The translations under genes were made by a program, and so were the position numbers. Below, piece after piece: positions 33,355 through 41,340 of a stretch of 64,000 nt of DNA (the stretch's first letter is position 1; each line of letters opens with the position of its first letter). The notes beneath the pieces were generated by a model. That model searched no databases. It was not told the DNA's origin and saw nothing but the letters and a program-made list of their open reading frames with translations. The stretch is from Salinibacterium sp. SWN167. GTDB lineage: Bacteria; Actinomycetota; Actinomycetes; Actinomycetales; Microbacteriaceae. The stretch lies in the NCBI RefSeq assembly GCF_015864665.1, contig NZ_JADYWU010000001.1, forward strand, positions 1,178,001-1,242,000, read 5' to 3'.

Positions 33355-33514
33355 CGGGTCTCCTCGTGCTCTCGGCAGCGTGCTCAGTGCTGAATCTAGT
33401 ACACGATTCGTAACAGAAAGTAGCGAGAAGACACATGCTCGACGCGTGCCGCGATGAGGCTCAAGATAGGGCTCACACCCCATCCGGAATCCTGACTCAC
33501 GAAGGAAAGCGACC

Positions 33515-34759
33515 ATGCCGCATCTCACTGCCACGCCCACTGCGATCGAGAATCGCTGGGCGGCTAGCGCCCGCCCCACCACACCAGAGGGCTGGCTTCA
33601 GCGCGCTCAAGAAGTGTCTGACATCCTGGCCGCAGATGCGGTTGAGCGAGATGTCGCCAACCAGCCGCCGCACGCCGAAGTGGCGCTTCTCAAGAACTCA
33701 GGGCTCGTCACGCTGCTCGGACCGGCCGAGCATGGCGGCGGTGGGCAGGAGTGGGAGACCACCTACAAGGTCATCCGCACGATTGCGCGGGGTGACGGCT
33801 CGATCGGTCAACTGCTCGGCTACCACTACCTCTGGGCGTGGGCGGCGCGCCTCGTCGCCACCGACGAGCAGATCGTCGCCGTGGAGAAGCACTACACCGA
33901 GAACAACTACCTCTTTGGCGGTGCGGTGAATCCCCGCGATTCTGATTTGCTCGTCACGGACGAGGGCGACGGGATCGTCTTCACCGGCAACAAGTCGTTC
34001 TCGACGGGCGGTGTCGTTTCGGATCTCACCGTGCTCGAGGGAATCCTCGAAGGAACCGACACTCATGTTTTTGCTATCGTGCCGACAGACCAGCCAGCAA
34101 TCGTGTTCAACGGCGACTGGGACAATCTTGGCCAACGACTGACCGAATCCGGCTCCGTACAGATCAATGGCGTGCGCACCGGATGGTCGTCAGCGCTGGG
34201 CTTCGTGAACAAAGAGTTTCAGCCGCTCACCTACGGCACTCTCAACGTGCCCGCGATCCAGTTAGTCTTTGCGAATTTCTATCTCGGCATTGCGCAAGGA
34301 GCGATTGAAGCCGCCTCGTCGTACACGCGCACCAAGAGCCGCGCTTGGCCCTATGGCGGTGACACCAAAGCGCACGCGAGCGAGGAGTGGTACATCCTCG
34401 AAGGCTACGGTGAGCTTCAATCGAAACTCTGGGCGGATGAGGCCCTGCTCAATGCTGTCGGCGCCGAAATCAGTGCGGTGCTTCACGCGCCGCGCACCGA
34501 GCTCACCGAACGCCGCCGTGGCGAAATCGCCGTGCGCATTGCAGCCGGGAAGCTGCGCATCAGCGACGACGGCTTGGAGGTCGCAACGAAGGTGTTCGAG
34601 CTGACGGGTGCTCGGGCATCCGCCAACTCAGTGGGCCTCGATATTTTCTGGCGCAACCTGCGCACCCACAGCCTGCACGACCCGGCGCCGTACAAGAAGC
34701 GCGAAGTCGGTCAGTATGTGCTGCTGAACGAAGTACCAGAACCGAGTTGGTACACCTAA
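33515..34759 (+). CDS. DszC/SfnB-like flavin-dependent monooxygenase (acyl-CoA dehydrogenase fold)
   Basis: A 414-residue protein with the three-domain acyl-CoA dehydrogenase fold. GAAGGAAAG precedes the ATG. DszC-like traits are VALLKNSGLVTLLGPAEHGGGGQ near the N-terminus, the GYHYLWAWAARL segment, the flavin-loop phrases LFGGAVNPRD and FTGNKSFSTGG, and the C-terminal FELTGARASANSVGLDIFWRNLRTHSLHDP. It would use reduced FMN from a separate reductase to oxygenate a sulfur compound; a role in sulfur acquisition is inferred. No flavin reductase or sulfonate transporter is adjacent. Confidence 0.85.
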   Translation: MPHLTATPTAIENRWAASARPTTPEGWLQRAQEVSDILAADAVERDVANQPPHAEVALLKNSGLVTLLGPAEHGGGGQEWETTYKVIRTIARGDGSIGQLLGYHYLWAWAARLVATDEQIVAVEKHYTENNYLFGGAVNPRDSDLLVTDEGDGIVFTGNKSFSTGGVVSDLTVLEGILEGTDTHVFAIVPTDQPAIVFNGDWDNLGQRLTESGSVQINGVRTGWSSALGFVNKEFQPLTYGTLNVPAIQLVFANFYLGIAQGAIEAASSYTRTKSRAWPYGGDTKAHASEEWYILEGYGELQSKLWADEALLNAVGAEISAVLHAPRTELTERRRGEIAVRIAAGKLRISDDGLEVATKVFELTGARASANSVGLDIFWRNLRTHSLHDPAPYKKREVGQYVLLNEVPEPSWYT

Positions 34760-34782
34760 GCAGCGTTGGGCGCTGAGTGCAA

Positions 34783-35448
34783 TTAGCCCTTGACTGCGGC
34801 GTCAACAGCCTCCGGCAGATTTTCTAGACGACTCGTCTCGATGTATTCGTCGTTCACGAAGAAGGTGGGAGTGCTGTTGACGCCCAGCTCAACGCCGGCG
34901 TCGAAGTCGGCCTCGACACGAGCCTGAGTCGCAGGGTCGGCTACTGCGGCATCGTAGGCATCCATATCGAGCCCGAGTTCAACGGCGAGCGCACGAAAGG
35001 CATCCGTCTGTGGGGGAGTGCCGCCGGCCCAGTCGCCCTGAGTTTCGAAGAGGCGGTGGTACATGGCCTCGAACTCGCCCTGCTGGGCAGCAGCCTCGGC
35101 CGCGATGGCGGCATCCATCGAGTTGAGGTGGCTCGGCAGCGGAAAGTAGCGAACGACGTAGTTGATATCTCCGTCGTACACTTCGCGCAGGGCCTCAACA
35201 TAGGGGTAGAACTGACCGCAGGCACCACATTCGAAGTCGAGGAATTCGACAATGGTGACCGCATCGGAGCCGACATCGTCGATGTAATTTGAATCGCTCG
35301 CTACAGCGGAGGCGAGTTCGGAGGAGTCCGAGCTGGTGCTTGCTGTGTCGGTATCGGCGTTCTTCGCCGTCACGTACACAAAGACGAAGGCGGCGACGAG
35401 AGCGAGGATGCCCAGTGCAGCAAAGGTGGGCAGGAGGGCTTTCTTCAC
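34783..35448 (-). CDS. DsbA-family thiol-disulfide protein, membrane-anchored
   Basis: A 221-residue protein with an N-terminal membrane anchor (LPTFAALGILALVAAFVFVYV), a Ser/Asp linker, then a thioredoxin-fold DsbA domain. The active site is FECGACGQFYPYV, a C-G-A-C pair. The helical insertion and the late VNSTPTFFVNDEYIE (cis-Pro as T-P-T) follow. It should act outside the membrane in disulfide formation or isomerisation. It overlaps the P-type ATPase gene by 4 bases, so it belongs to a metal-stress operon and may protect cysteines under Cd/Zn/Pb stress. Confidence 0.9.
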   Translation of the reverse strand: MKKALLPTFAALGILALVAAFVFVYVTAKNADTDTASTSSDSSELASAVASDSNYIDDVGSDAVTIVEFLDFECGACGQFYPYVEALREVYDGDINYVVRYFPLPSHLNSMDAAIAAEAAAQQGEFEAMYHRLFETQGDWAGGTPPQTDAFRALAVELGLDMDAYDAAVADPATQARVEADFDAGVELGVNSTPTFFVNDEYIETSRLENLPEAVDAAVKG

Positions 35449-37478
35449 ACGAGACTCCGAACAGGCTGGGATTGACGGCCAGCGCCCATTGCTGAGCGCG
35501 AATCAAGGCTATGCGAAAGTCGAGCCGCGCGGAGGCCGTTTAGGATGACCACCAGCTCGGCGAGCTCGTGCACGAGCACCACACCGGCCAGGCCGAGAAC
35601 GCCCGTGAGCGCCAGCGGGAAAAGACCCACGATGATCGCAAGCGACAGCACGATGTTTCCCGTCATGATGCGACGCCCGCGCCGAGCATGAAGCAGCGCC
35701 ACCGGAATGAGTCTCAGGTCGCTGCCGGTGAAGGCGACATCCGCAGACTCGACCGCCGCTGCCGAGCCTGTCGCACCCATCGCAATGCCCACGTCGGCGG
35801 TGGCCAGTGCTGGTGCGTCGTTGATACCGTCACCGATCATTGCCGTGGGGGACTCCTGGGAGAGTGCGGCGATCGCGTCGGCCTTGTCGGCGGGAAGGAG
35901 TTCGGCGCGCACATCGCTGATCCCAGCTTCGGCTGCAATCGTCGTTGCCGTTCTGGAATTGTCGCCGGTGAGCATGAGGGTGCGGATGCCCGCGCTCGCC
36001 AATTGCGAGACAGCCTCCGCAGCGTCGGGCCGCAGTTCGTCGCGGATGCCGAGTAGCCCGATCACGATGCCGGAGCGTTCGATGGCCATCACGGTCATGC
36101 CGTCGTCGGCGAGGCGAAGGGCGGCTGGCGAAAGCTCGCCGGCGTCCATCCAGCGGGTGCTGCCGGCACGCACGGAAACGCCGTTCACGGTGCCGGATAT
36201 TCCGCGGCCGGCATCCTCTCGTACCTCTAGTGCTTCGGGGTGGTCGGGACATGCAACCAGGACCGCGTGAGCGAGCGGGTGGGTGCTGTGGGTTTCGAGC
36301 GCAGCGGCGATGCTCAGCACCTCGTCACGCGTCACCCCATCGACGGTTTCGACGGCAATAACGGTTGGCTGGTTTCGCGTGAGCGTGCCGGTTTTGTCGA
36401 AAGCAACGGTGCGGATGCTGCCCATGCGTTCGAAGGCGGCGCCCGATTTCACGATGATTCCGAGCTTGCTCGCGGAGCCGATCGCCGAGATGACCGTTAC
36501 AGGAACGGCGATCGCGAGGGCGCACGGCGATGCGGCCACAAGCACGACGAGCGCTCGTTCAGTCCAGAGCTCGGGGTCGCCGACGAGGAAGCCGAAACCA
36601 ACAATGGCGGCGGCGACTCCCAAAACGATCGGCACGAGAGGACGAGCGATTCTGTCGGCCAGTCGAGCACGAGCGCCCTTGCGCCCATTCGCTTCTTCGA
36701 CAAGGCGCACGATGGTTGTCAGGGAGTTGTCGGTGCCAGCCGCAGTGGTGCGGATGCGCAAAGAACCTTCACCGTTGATCGAACCGGCGAGCACAGCGTC
36801 GCCGGTGTCTACCGCGGCGGGGAGCGATTCGCCCGTCACGGCGGAGGTATCGATGCTGCCTCGGCCGCTCACCACGATGCCATCCGAGGCGACGCGCTCA
36901 CCGGCGCGCACGACAAGAACGTCACCGATCACGATGTCGCGAGTCGGTACGCTCAGCTGGGCCCCTTCGCGCTCGACCACTACCGCGTCGGGAATAAGCG
37001 CGAGAAGAGCGCGCAATCCTTGGCGTGCGCGATCCATTGCACGATCTTCAAGAGCTTCGGCGATGGAGAAAAGGAAGGCGAGGGCGGTAGCCTCGCCAAC
37101 ATGACCAAGGAGTACAGCACCGATGCCGGCAATTGTCATCAGCAGCCCTACCCCGAGGGAGCCGCGGAGCAGGCGACGCACTGCACCGGGCACAAACGTT
37201 GTTGCGCCCGCGAGGAGGCTCAGAAACTGCAGGGTGAAGGTGACCCCGTCAGTGACTCCGGACCAACCCACAATGACGGATGCCGCGAGAAGCGCTCCCG
37301 AGGCTGCAGGCAGCGCGAGGGCTCGGTCTTTCCACCACGGCGCGACGGCAGCGTCCACTCGACGTGACGCTGGAGCTGCGTCAGGCGTGGTGCCGGCGGT
37401 AGCGGTGCCGAGCAGGGTTACGGACTCGGTGCCGCGTGACTTGAGCGGAGCATCCACGCCACAGCACTCTTCGCTCAT
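35445..37478 (-). CDS. P1B-type heavy-metal-translocating ATPase (CtpD/CoaT-like, SPC class)
   Basis: A 677-residue ATPase. ATG 37478 overlaps the regulator stop by 4 bases. The transport motif in the membrane is S-P-C (AASPCALAIAV) rather than CPC, and the last helix pair carries VLVHELAELVVILNGLR, both typical of the P1B-4 group (Co2+/Fe2+, some Cd/Zn). The phosphorylation site is FDKTGTLTR, with TGES, the HP locus STHPLAHA and the hinge MIGDGINDAPAL all present. There is no N-terminal HMA domain, only a short Cys-rich start (MSEECCG). With a CmtR-type regulator, efflux of Cd, Pb, Co or Fe is likely. Confidence 0.93.
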   Translation of the reverse strand: MSEECCGVDAPLKSRGTESVTLLGTATAGTTPDAAPASRRVDAAVAPWWKDRALALPAASGALLAASVIVGWSGVTDGVTFTLQFLSLLAGATTFVPGAVRRLLRGSLGVGLLMTIAGIGAVLLGHVGEATALAFLFSIAEALEDRAMDRARQGLRALLALIPDAVVVEREGAQLSVPTRDIVIGDVLVVRAGERVASDGIVVSGRGSIDTSAVTGESLPAAVDTGDAVLAGSINGEGSLRIRTTAAGTDNSLTTIVRLVEEANGRKGARARLADRIARPLVPIVLGVAAAIVGFGFLVGDPELWTERALVVLVAASPCALAIAVPVTVISAIGSASKLGIIVKSGAAFERMGSIRTVAFDKTGTLTRNQPTVIAVETVDGVTRDEVLSIAAALETHSTHPLAHAVLVACPDHPEALEVREDAGRGISGTVNGVSVRAGSTRWMDAGELSPAALRLADDGMTVMAIERSGIVIGLLGIRDELRPDAAEAVSQLASAGIRTLMLTGDNSRTATTIAAEAGISDVRAELLPADKADAIAALSQESPTAMIGDGINDAPALATADVGIAMGATGSAAAVESADVAFTGSDLRLIPVALLHARRGRRIMTGNIVLSLAIIVGLFPLALTGVLGLAGVVLVHELAELVVILNGLRAARLSHSLDSRSAMGAGRQSQPVRSLV

Positions 37479-37846
37479 GCGGTCACCTCGGCGGTCGTGT
37501 TGGGGGTGCAGCAGAACGGATCGTTGCAGTTGTCGCCGGCGCACGGTGTGCCGTCGTCGACGGCGAGCACGACGTTGAGGAGGTCGTTGAGGGCGTGGGC
37601 AAGGTGGGGGTCCGAAACGTCATAGCGGGTCGAGCGACCTTCGGGTGTTGCGACGACGAGCCCGCAGCCGCGCAGACAGGTGAGATGGTTGGAGACGTTG
37701 CTGCGCGTGAGCTCAAGGTCGTGCGCCAGTTGCACGGGATATCCGGGCTTCTCGAGCAATGAGAGCAGAATGCGGGCACGAGTGGGGTCAGTCATGGCTC
37801 GGCCTAGGCGGTTCATGACATCGACACGAGAAGCAATGGTCAGCAT
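37475..37846 (-). CDS. cmtR: CmtR-like ArsR/SmtB-family metal sensor
   Basis: A 123-residue metal-sensing repressor closely resembling mycobacterial CmtR: DPTRARILLSLLE, ELTRSNVSNHLTCLRGCGLV (the recognition helix with Cys-x3-Cys, the Cd/Pb ligands C57/C61 type), and HLAHALNDLLNVVLAVD. A Cys-rich C-terminus (CAGDNCNDPFCC) supplies further thiolate ligands and is longer than in CmtR. The ATG is preceded at 6 nt by TATGGT (37853-37858), so it is probably leaderless. First gene of the cmtR-ATPase-dsbA operon. Metal identity (Cd, Pb or Co) is inferred. Confidence 0.9.
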   Translation of the reverse strand: MLTIASRVDVMNRLGRAMTDPTRARILLSLLEKPGYPVQLAHDLELTRSNVSNHLTCLRGCGLVVATPEGRSTRYDVSDPHLAHALNDLLNVVLAVDDGTPCAGDNCNDPFCCTPNTTAEVTA

Positions 37847-37876
37847 CCACTGACCATACAGTGACCGCTGACCATA
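37836..37876 (-). promoter_or_regulatory. CmtR operator region with three half-sites
   Basis: An inverted repeat ATGGTCAG (37836-37843) and CTGACCAT (37850-37857) spans the cmtR start codon; a third TGACCATA lies at 37869-37876, 18 bases from the one at 37851-37858. The likely -10 (minus-strand TATGGT, 37853-37858) is inside the repeat. Apo-regulator bound here would block transcription. Confidence 0.7.
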
Positions 37877-37928
37877 TGTCCACGGGCGAAACTGTGAACT
37901 TTCCCGTATTGAGCGAGCGCGCGTCGGC

Positions 37929-37934
37929 TATCAT
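37929..37934 (+). promoter_or_regulatory. Putative -10 for the terC leader
   Basis: TATCAT is followed 10-15 bases later by the start of the yybP-ykoY-like leader. No convincing -35 at 16-18 bases is seen. Confidence 0.35.
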
Positions 37935-37940
37935 GGGCCA

Positions 37941-38072
37941 TGCGAAGGGGAGTATCCCACCTCGTTGTACTCGTCAATACGAACCGCTCAGTAGCGGTTC
38001 CGGGGCAACGGCATCCACGTCTCTGGCGGATGCGGGAGAGACTTTCGAGTCTTGCTACGCCTCGAAACCCTT
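37941..38072 (+). promoter_or_regulatory. yybP-ykoY (manganese) riboswitch upstream of terC
   Basis: The leader contains the conserved islands of this class in order: AAGGGGAGTA (37945-37954), CGTCAATACG (37972-37981), a stem AACCGCTCAGTAGCGGTT, then CGGGAGAGACTTTCGAGTC (38033-38051). The TerC family is a standard target of this Mn2+-sensing RNA. The expression platform between 38052 and the TTG start at 38085 shows no T-tract, so control is probably translational. Boundaries are approximate. Confidence 0.8.
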
Positions 38073-38084
38073 GAACGGATTCTT

Positions 38085-39086
38085 TTGACTACTCTGCCTA
38101 TTTGGTTTGAAGTGACGTCGATGTCAGTGCTGCTGATCATTTTGACGGCCGATCTCATCATGGCTTACAAACGCCCGCACATTCCGAGCACCAAGGAATC
38201 AGCATTGTGGGTTGGCTTCTACGTGAGCCTTGCCCTCGTTTTCGCCCTCATGATGTTCCTGCTCGGCGATGTTGAACAGGCCGGCCAATTCATTGCCGGT
38301 TGGGTCACGGAATACAGTCTCTCGATCGACAACCTCTTTGTCTTCGTGATCATCATGGGCCGTTTCTCGGTGCCGCGAAAGTACCAACAAGAGGTGCTGA
38401 TGGTCGGCATCCTGATCGCTCTCGTGTTGCGTGGAATCTTCATTCTGCTCGGTGCGCAATTGATCGAGAACTTCAGCTTTATCTTCTACATTTTTGGTGC
38501 GTTTTTGCTCTACACAGCCATCCGTCAAGTGTTCGAAGACCACGACGACATGGAACAGACCGAGAGCGGCATCATCCGCTACTTGCGCAGACACATCAAT
38601 ATTTCCCCGAACTTCGACGGTGGCAAAGTGCGCACCGTGGTCGACGGCAAAAAGGTCTTCACGCCGATTCTCGTGGTCTTTATTGCGCTGGGAATTACGG
38701 ACCTCGTGTTCGCGATCGACTCGATTCCGGCCATCTTCGGAATCACGACCGACCCCTTCATCGTGTTCGCGGCCAATATCTTTGCTCTGATGGGCCTTCG
38801 CCAGTTGTACTTCCTTCTTGGCGATCTCATCGACAAGCTCGAGTACCTGCACTATGGCATCGCCTTCGTGCTGGCCTTTATCGGTGTCAAGTTGTTCTTC
38901 CACGCCATGCACGTCAATGAGCTGCCGTTTATCAACGGCGGAGAGCCGATGCTGTGGGCACCCGAGATCGGCACCTGGACCTCGCTCATCGTGATCCTTG
39001 CCGCAATGGCCGTTGCCGTCGTGGCGAGTCTCGCCAAGATGCGCCGCGACAAGAAGCGTGAGCTCGCCGAACTCTCGGTCGACTAA
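38085..39086 (+). CDS. TerC/Alx-family membrane protein (manganese export)
   Basis: A 333-residue protein with 8-9 membrane helices. I chose TTG 38085 (LPIWFEVTSMSVLLIILTAD), since the longer frame from 38052 would start inside the riboswitch. Family hallmarks are YKRPHIPSTKESALW, the SLSIDNLFVFVIIM segment, and its internal repeat ITDLVFAIDSIPAIFGIT, whose acidic residues line the ion path. TerC/Alx proteins export Mn2+ or load it into exported enzymes, consistent with the riboswitch. The C-terminal ~15 residues are charged. A long bidirectional hairpin follows. Confidence 0.95.
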   Translation: MTTLPIWFEVTSMSVLLIILTADLIMAYKRPHIPSTKESALWVGFYVSLALVFALMMFLLGDVEQAGQFIAGWVTEYSLSIDNLFVFVIIMGRFSVPRKYQQEVLMVGILIALVLRGIFILLGAQLIENFSFIFYIFGAFLLYTAIRQVFEDHDDMEQTESGIIRYLRRHINISPNFDGGKVRTVVDGKKVFTPILVVFIALGITDLVFAIDSIPAIFGITTDPFIVFAANIFALMGLRQLYFLLGDLIDKLEYLHYGIAFVLAFIGVKLFFHAMHVNELPFINGGEPMLWAPEIGTWTSLIVILAAMAVAVVASLAKMRRDKKRELAELSVD

Positions 39087-39107
39087 GCGGTATTTCCTGC
39101 ATACGCG

Positions 39108-39166
39108 AACGCGCGGTGGGGCACCTCGAGCATGAGCTCGCCGGTGCACCACCGCGCGTTTCGTTT
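39108..39166 (+). terminator. Terminator between terC and the dehydrogenase
   Basis: A 12-bp outer stem AACGCGCGGTGG / CCACCGCGCGTT (39108-39119 with 39149-39160) encloses an inner GCACC/GGTGC stem (39121-39125 with 39143-39147). It is followed by TCGTTTG on the plus strand. The two genes it separates converge. Confidence 0.7.
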
Positions 39167-39179
39167 GCGGAGCGGTGAG

Positions 39180-40268
39180 TTATCCCGCAGTAATAAGGCG
39201 CGACTGCGCGAGGCGTTCTGCGGCGTCCAAGGTGGTGATGCCCTGGGCCGCAGCATCGCGGAAGATCGTGGTCACGGTGTCACCGATGGCCTCGACGCGC
39301 TTCGCAATGGCGTCGGCATCCGCATCCGGCTCCGAAGCCATATCGAGGTAGATCACACCGCCACCGTTCACGACGAAGTCAGGTGCCCAGAGGATGCCGC
39401 GTTCAGCAAGGGCTTCGGCGCCGTCGTGCTGGGCAAGCTGGTTATTCGCGGCTCCGACAACACCGCTGACGTTGAGTTCGCGGATGACGCGGGGGCTGAG
39501 CGCGCCGCCCATGCCACACGGGATGTAGAGGTCGGCAACCACGCTGTGCGCTTCGTCGGCGTCAACCCAGTTGGCGTCGAGTTCTGCCGCGAGCAGCTTG
39601 CGGTCGAGATTGACATCGGTGACGGTGAGCACGGCGCCGGCTGCGGTGAGGGAACGTGCCAAGCGGCCGCCGACCTGGCCGAGCCCAGAAATAACGAGGT
39701 GGCGACCGGCAAGATCGCGCGTACCGAACAGTGCTTCGCAGGTGGCGAGGATGCTCGCGTGCACGCCTGCAGCAGTCGCATCCGCCGGCTCGCCAGCGCC
39801 GCCCTGATCAGCGGGAAGGCCGCAGACGTGCTCGGTGCGCTCAGCAACAATTGACATCAATTCGGCACTTGTGCCGACATCTTCCGCCGTCATGTAGGCG
39901 CCGTTGAGACTCTCGATGGCGTCACCGAGATCGAGCATCGCATCGCGCTTCTGGTCCGCCGTGAGGGTGACACCCATTGGAATGTGGATGACCGACTTGC
40001 CGCCACCACGGTTGAGGCCAGCGGCAGAGTTCTTGAGCGTCATTGCGGCGGAGAGGCGCAGGGAGTCAGCGACCGCGTCGGTCCAGTGCGGATAGTTCCA
40101 CATTCGGGCACCACCGAGGGCTTGGCCGAGAACGGTGGAATGAACGGCAACGGTAATGACAAGCCCCGAGCGTTTGCCTGTTGAAATCAGAACGTTCTCG
40201 TGCGTGAAATCCGCATTTTCGAGAGCGGATACGGGGGCTTCTAGCGTCGTTGATGCGTGCGAAATCAT
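39180..40268 (-). CDS. Glu/Leu/Phe/Val dehydrogenase family protein
   Basis: A 362-residue amino-acid dehydrogenase of leucine/valine dehydrogenase length. ATG 40268 has a Shine-Dalgarno AGGAG on the minus strand; the frame continues to 40316 without support. Substrate-site features are GGARMWNYP and MTLKNSAAGLNRGGGKSVI (the Gly-rich loop with catalytic Lys), then the NAD motif VISGLGQVGGRLARSL. It deaminates a branched-chain or aromatic amino acid reversibly to the keto acid. A broken second copy with the same upstream region lies at 41.0-41.4 kb. Confidence 0.93.
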   Translation of the reverse strand: MISHASTTLEAPVSALENADFTHENVLISTGKRSGLVITVAVHSTVLGQALGGARMWNYPHWTDAVADSLRLSAAMTLKNSAAGLNRGGGKSVIHIPMGVTLTADQKRDAMLDLGDAIESLNGAYMTAEDVGTSAELMSIVAERTEHVCGLPADQGGAGEPADATAAGVHASILATCEALFGTRDLAGRHLVISGLGQVGGRLARSLTAAGAVLTVTDVNLDRKLLAAELDANWVDADEAHSVVADLYIPCGMGGALSPRVIRELNVSGVVGAANNQLAQHDGAEALAERGILWAPDFVVNGGGVIYLDMASEPDADADAIAKRVEAIGDTVTTIFRDAAAQGITTLDAAERLAQSRLITAG

Positions 40269-40478
40269 GAACTTCTCCTGCGTGTGGGCCTTGTGGGCAA
40301 AACAACAAAATGGCAAGTGGTGGTAGCGCGAGGGTGGTGCGCTCTGGTCAGCATACCGCCGGGTTTCCGCGGTGTCGCCTATTCGTTGCTACCTTTTGAT
40401 TTGGCACATGCTTGAGCGATCGGGCCCGGTCGTCACTGGCCCACATTGTGCGCCAAGCAGCGACAGAGAGACCAGTTC

Positions 40479-40991
40479 ATGAGCGACACTTCGCCAGCGC
40501 CTGAGCCGAACAAACCAACGGCTCCGCCGAACAAGCCAACGGCTCCGCCGAACAAGCCAACGGCTCCGCCGAACAAGCCAACGGCTCCGCCGAACAAGCC
40601 AACGCCTCAGGCGAACAAACGCAGGCCCGTCTGGAACCTCGTCAAGTTCTTCGTTATCCCGCTCGCGATCATCGCGATCATTGGCGTGCTGACGACGCAA
40701 AAGCATGATGGGCGGGCAGAGATCATCGAAAACGGTCTCGTCACGCAGGCCGTGCCGACCGGTAATACTGTTGACGAGTCGAGCCGCTCCGGCCGTCACA
40801 CGGTTCAACTCGTGCGCCTTGAGTTCAGCTACGAGGTTGACGGCAAGACATACATCGCTCTCGGCGACCACAGCTACGACGAAGGGTCCTTCGACAAAGA
40901 AGCTGCGCTCGCCGCAAATTCCACAGCAGAGGTGCACTACGTCGAGGCCGACCCTGCTACGGCAATCGTGCTCGACACCGACTACCGCTAA
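40479..40991 (+). CDS. DUF3592-like single-pass membrane protein with PNKPTAP repeats
   Basis: A 170-residue protein from ATG 40479. Residues 10-44 are five tandem 7-residue units, four of PNKPTAP and one PNKPTPQ, encoded by near-identical 21-bp repeats. A membrane helix follows (FFVIPLAIIAIIGVLT), then an extracytoplasmic domain of DUF3592 type with the strand pattern VQLVRLEFSYEVDGKTYIA and a late AEVHYVEADPATAIVL. The Pro-rich tail probably lies in the cytoplasm. No catalytic residues are seen and the function is unknown. It sits between the dehydrogenase and its decayed copy. Confidence 0.8.
   Translation: MSDTSPAPEPNKPTAPPNKPTAPPNKPTAPPNKPTAPPNKPTPQANKRRPVWNLVKFFVIPLAIIAIIGVLTTQKHDGRAEIIENGLVTQAVPTGNTVDESSRSGRHTVQLVRLEFSYEVDGKTYIALGDHSYDEGSFDKEAALAANSTAEVHYVEADPATAIVLDTDYR
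40506..40610 (+). repeat. 21-bp tandem repeat (five units) within the DUF3592-like gene
   Basis: Unit CCGAACAAGCCAACGGCTCC plus one G is repeated; the first unit has one silent change (AAA for AAG) and the last diverges (CCTCAGGCG). Low divergence implies recent slippage expansion, so copy number may vary between strains. Confidence 0.9.
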
Positions 40992-41028
40992 TCGAGCGTT
41001 AGTTCGCAGAATGCATTTGCCGCTCGGT

Positions 41029-41318
41029 TCAGACTGAATAGATTGAGCAGCATGTGTGTCGATAACGCCGAGATCGCATCGTCGAGGTCGAGCCTCGCAT
41101 CGAGTTGTGTTCGGGCGTCAACGCCATACCGCTAGGGATCTGGATGACCGACTTCCGTGCACCGCCCAAGCCTTGTCTGAGGACGGTCGCATGAACGGCA
41201 ACGCTCATAACACGACCGGCGCGCTCGCCGGTCGGCACGGGAACAATCTCGTTGCGGGACTTGGCATTTCCGAGAGTGGATATGCGTGCTTCTCACGGCG
41301 TTGGGTCCGCGTAATCAT
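41029..41318 (-). pseudogene. Decayed tandem copy of the amino-acid dehydrogenase
   Basis: The central frame encodes PTGERAGRVMSVAVHATVL then RQGLGGAR joined directly to KSVIQIPSGMALTPE. These match STGKRSGLVITVAVHSTVL, GQALGGAR and KSVIHIPMGVTLTAD of the intact gene at 39180-40268. About 35 codons between GGAR and KSV (including the catalytic NRGGG loop) are deleted, a frameshift separates the ATG (41318, still followed upstream by the parental AACTTCTCC) from the conserved part, and another precedes the last homologous residues (ARLDLDDAIS in a shifted frame). Everything downstream of that is gone. The copied upstream region continues to about 41418. Confidence 0.85.
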
Positions 41319-41340
41319 GAACTTCTCCAGCGCGAGCGAC

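Noticed and set aside
33354-33582. 76-codon N-terminal extension of the second MmyB-type regulator
   Set aside because: ATG 33354 has a good AGGAG and begins right before the conserved N-terminus; the extension has no similarity to the neighbouring paralogue.
36240-37367. A 375-codon frame opposite the P-type ATPase
   Set aside because: It mirrors the ATPase codons; the ATPase has every catalytic motif and the antisense frame has none.
40506-40610. Five regular repeats that could suggest a CRISPR array
   Set aside because: The units are contiguous 21-bp in-frame repeats with no spacers and no cas genes nearby; they encode PNKPTAP.
40389-40937. Minus-strand frame with four copies of RSRWLVR
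   Set aside because: This is only the reverse reading of the 21-bp repeats in the DUF3592-like gene and lacks a plausible start or family.
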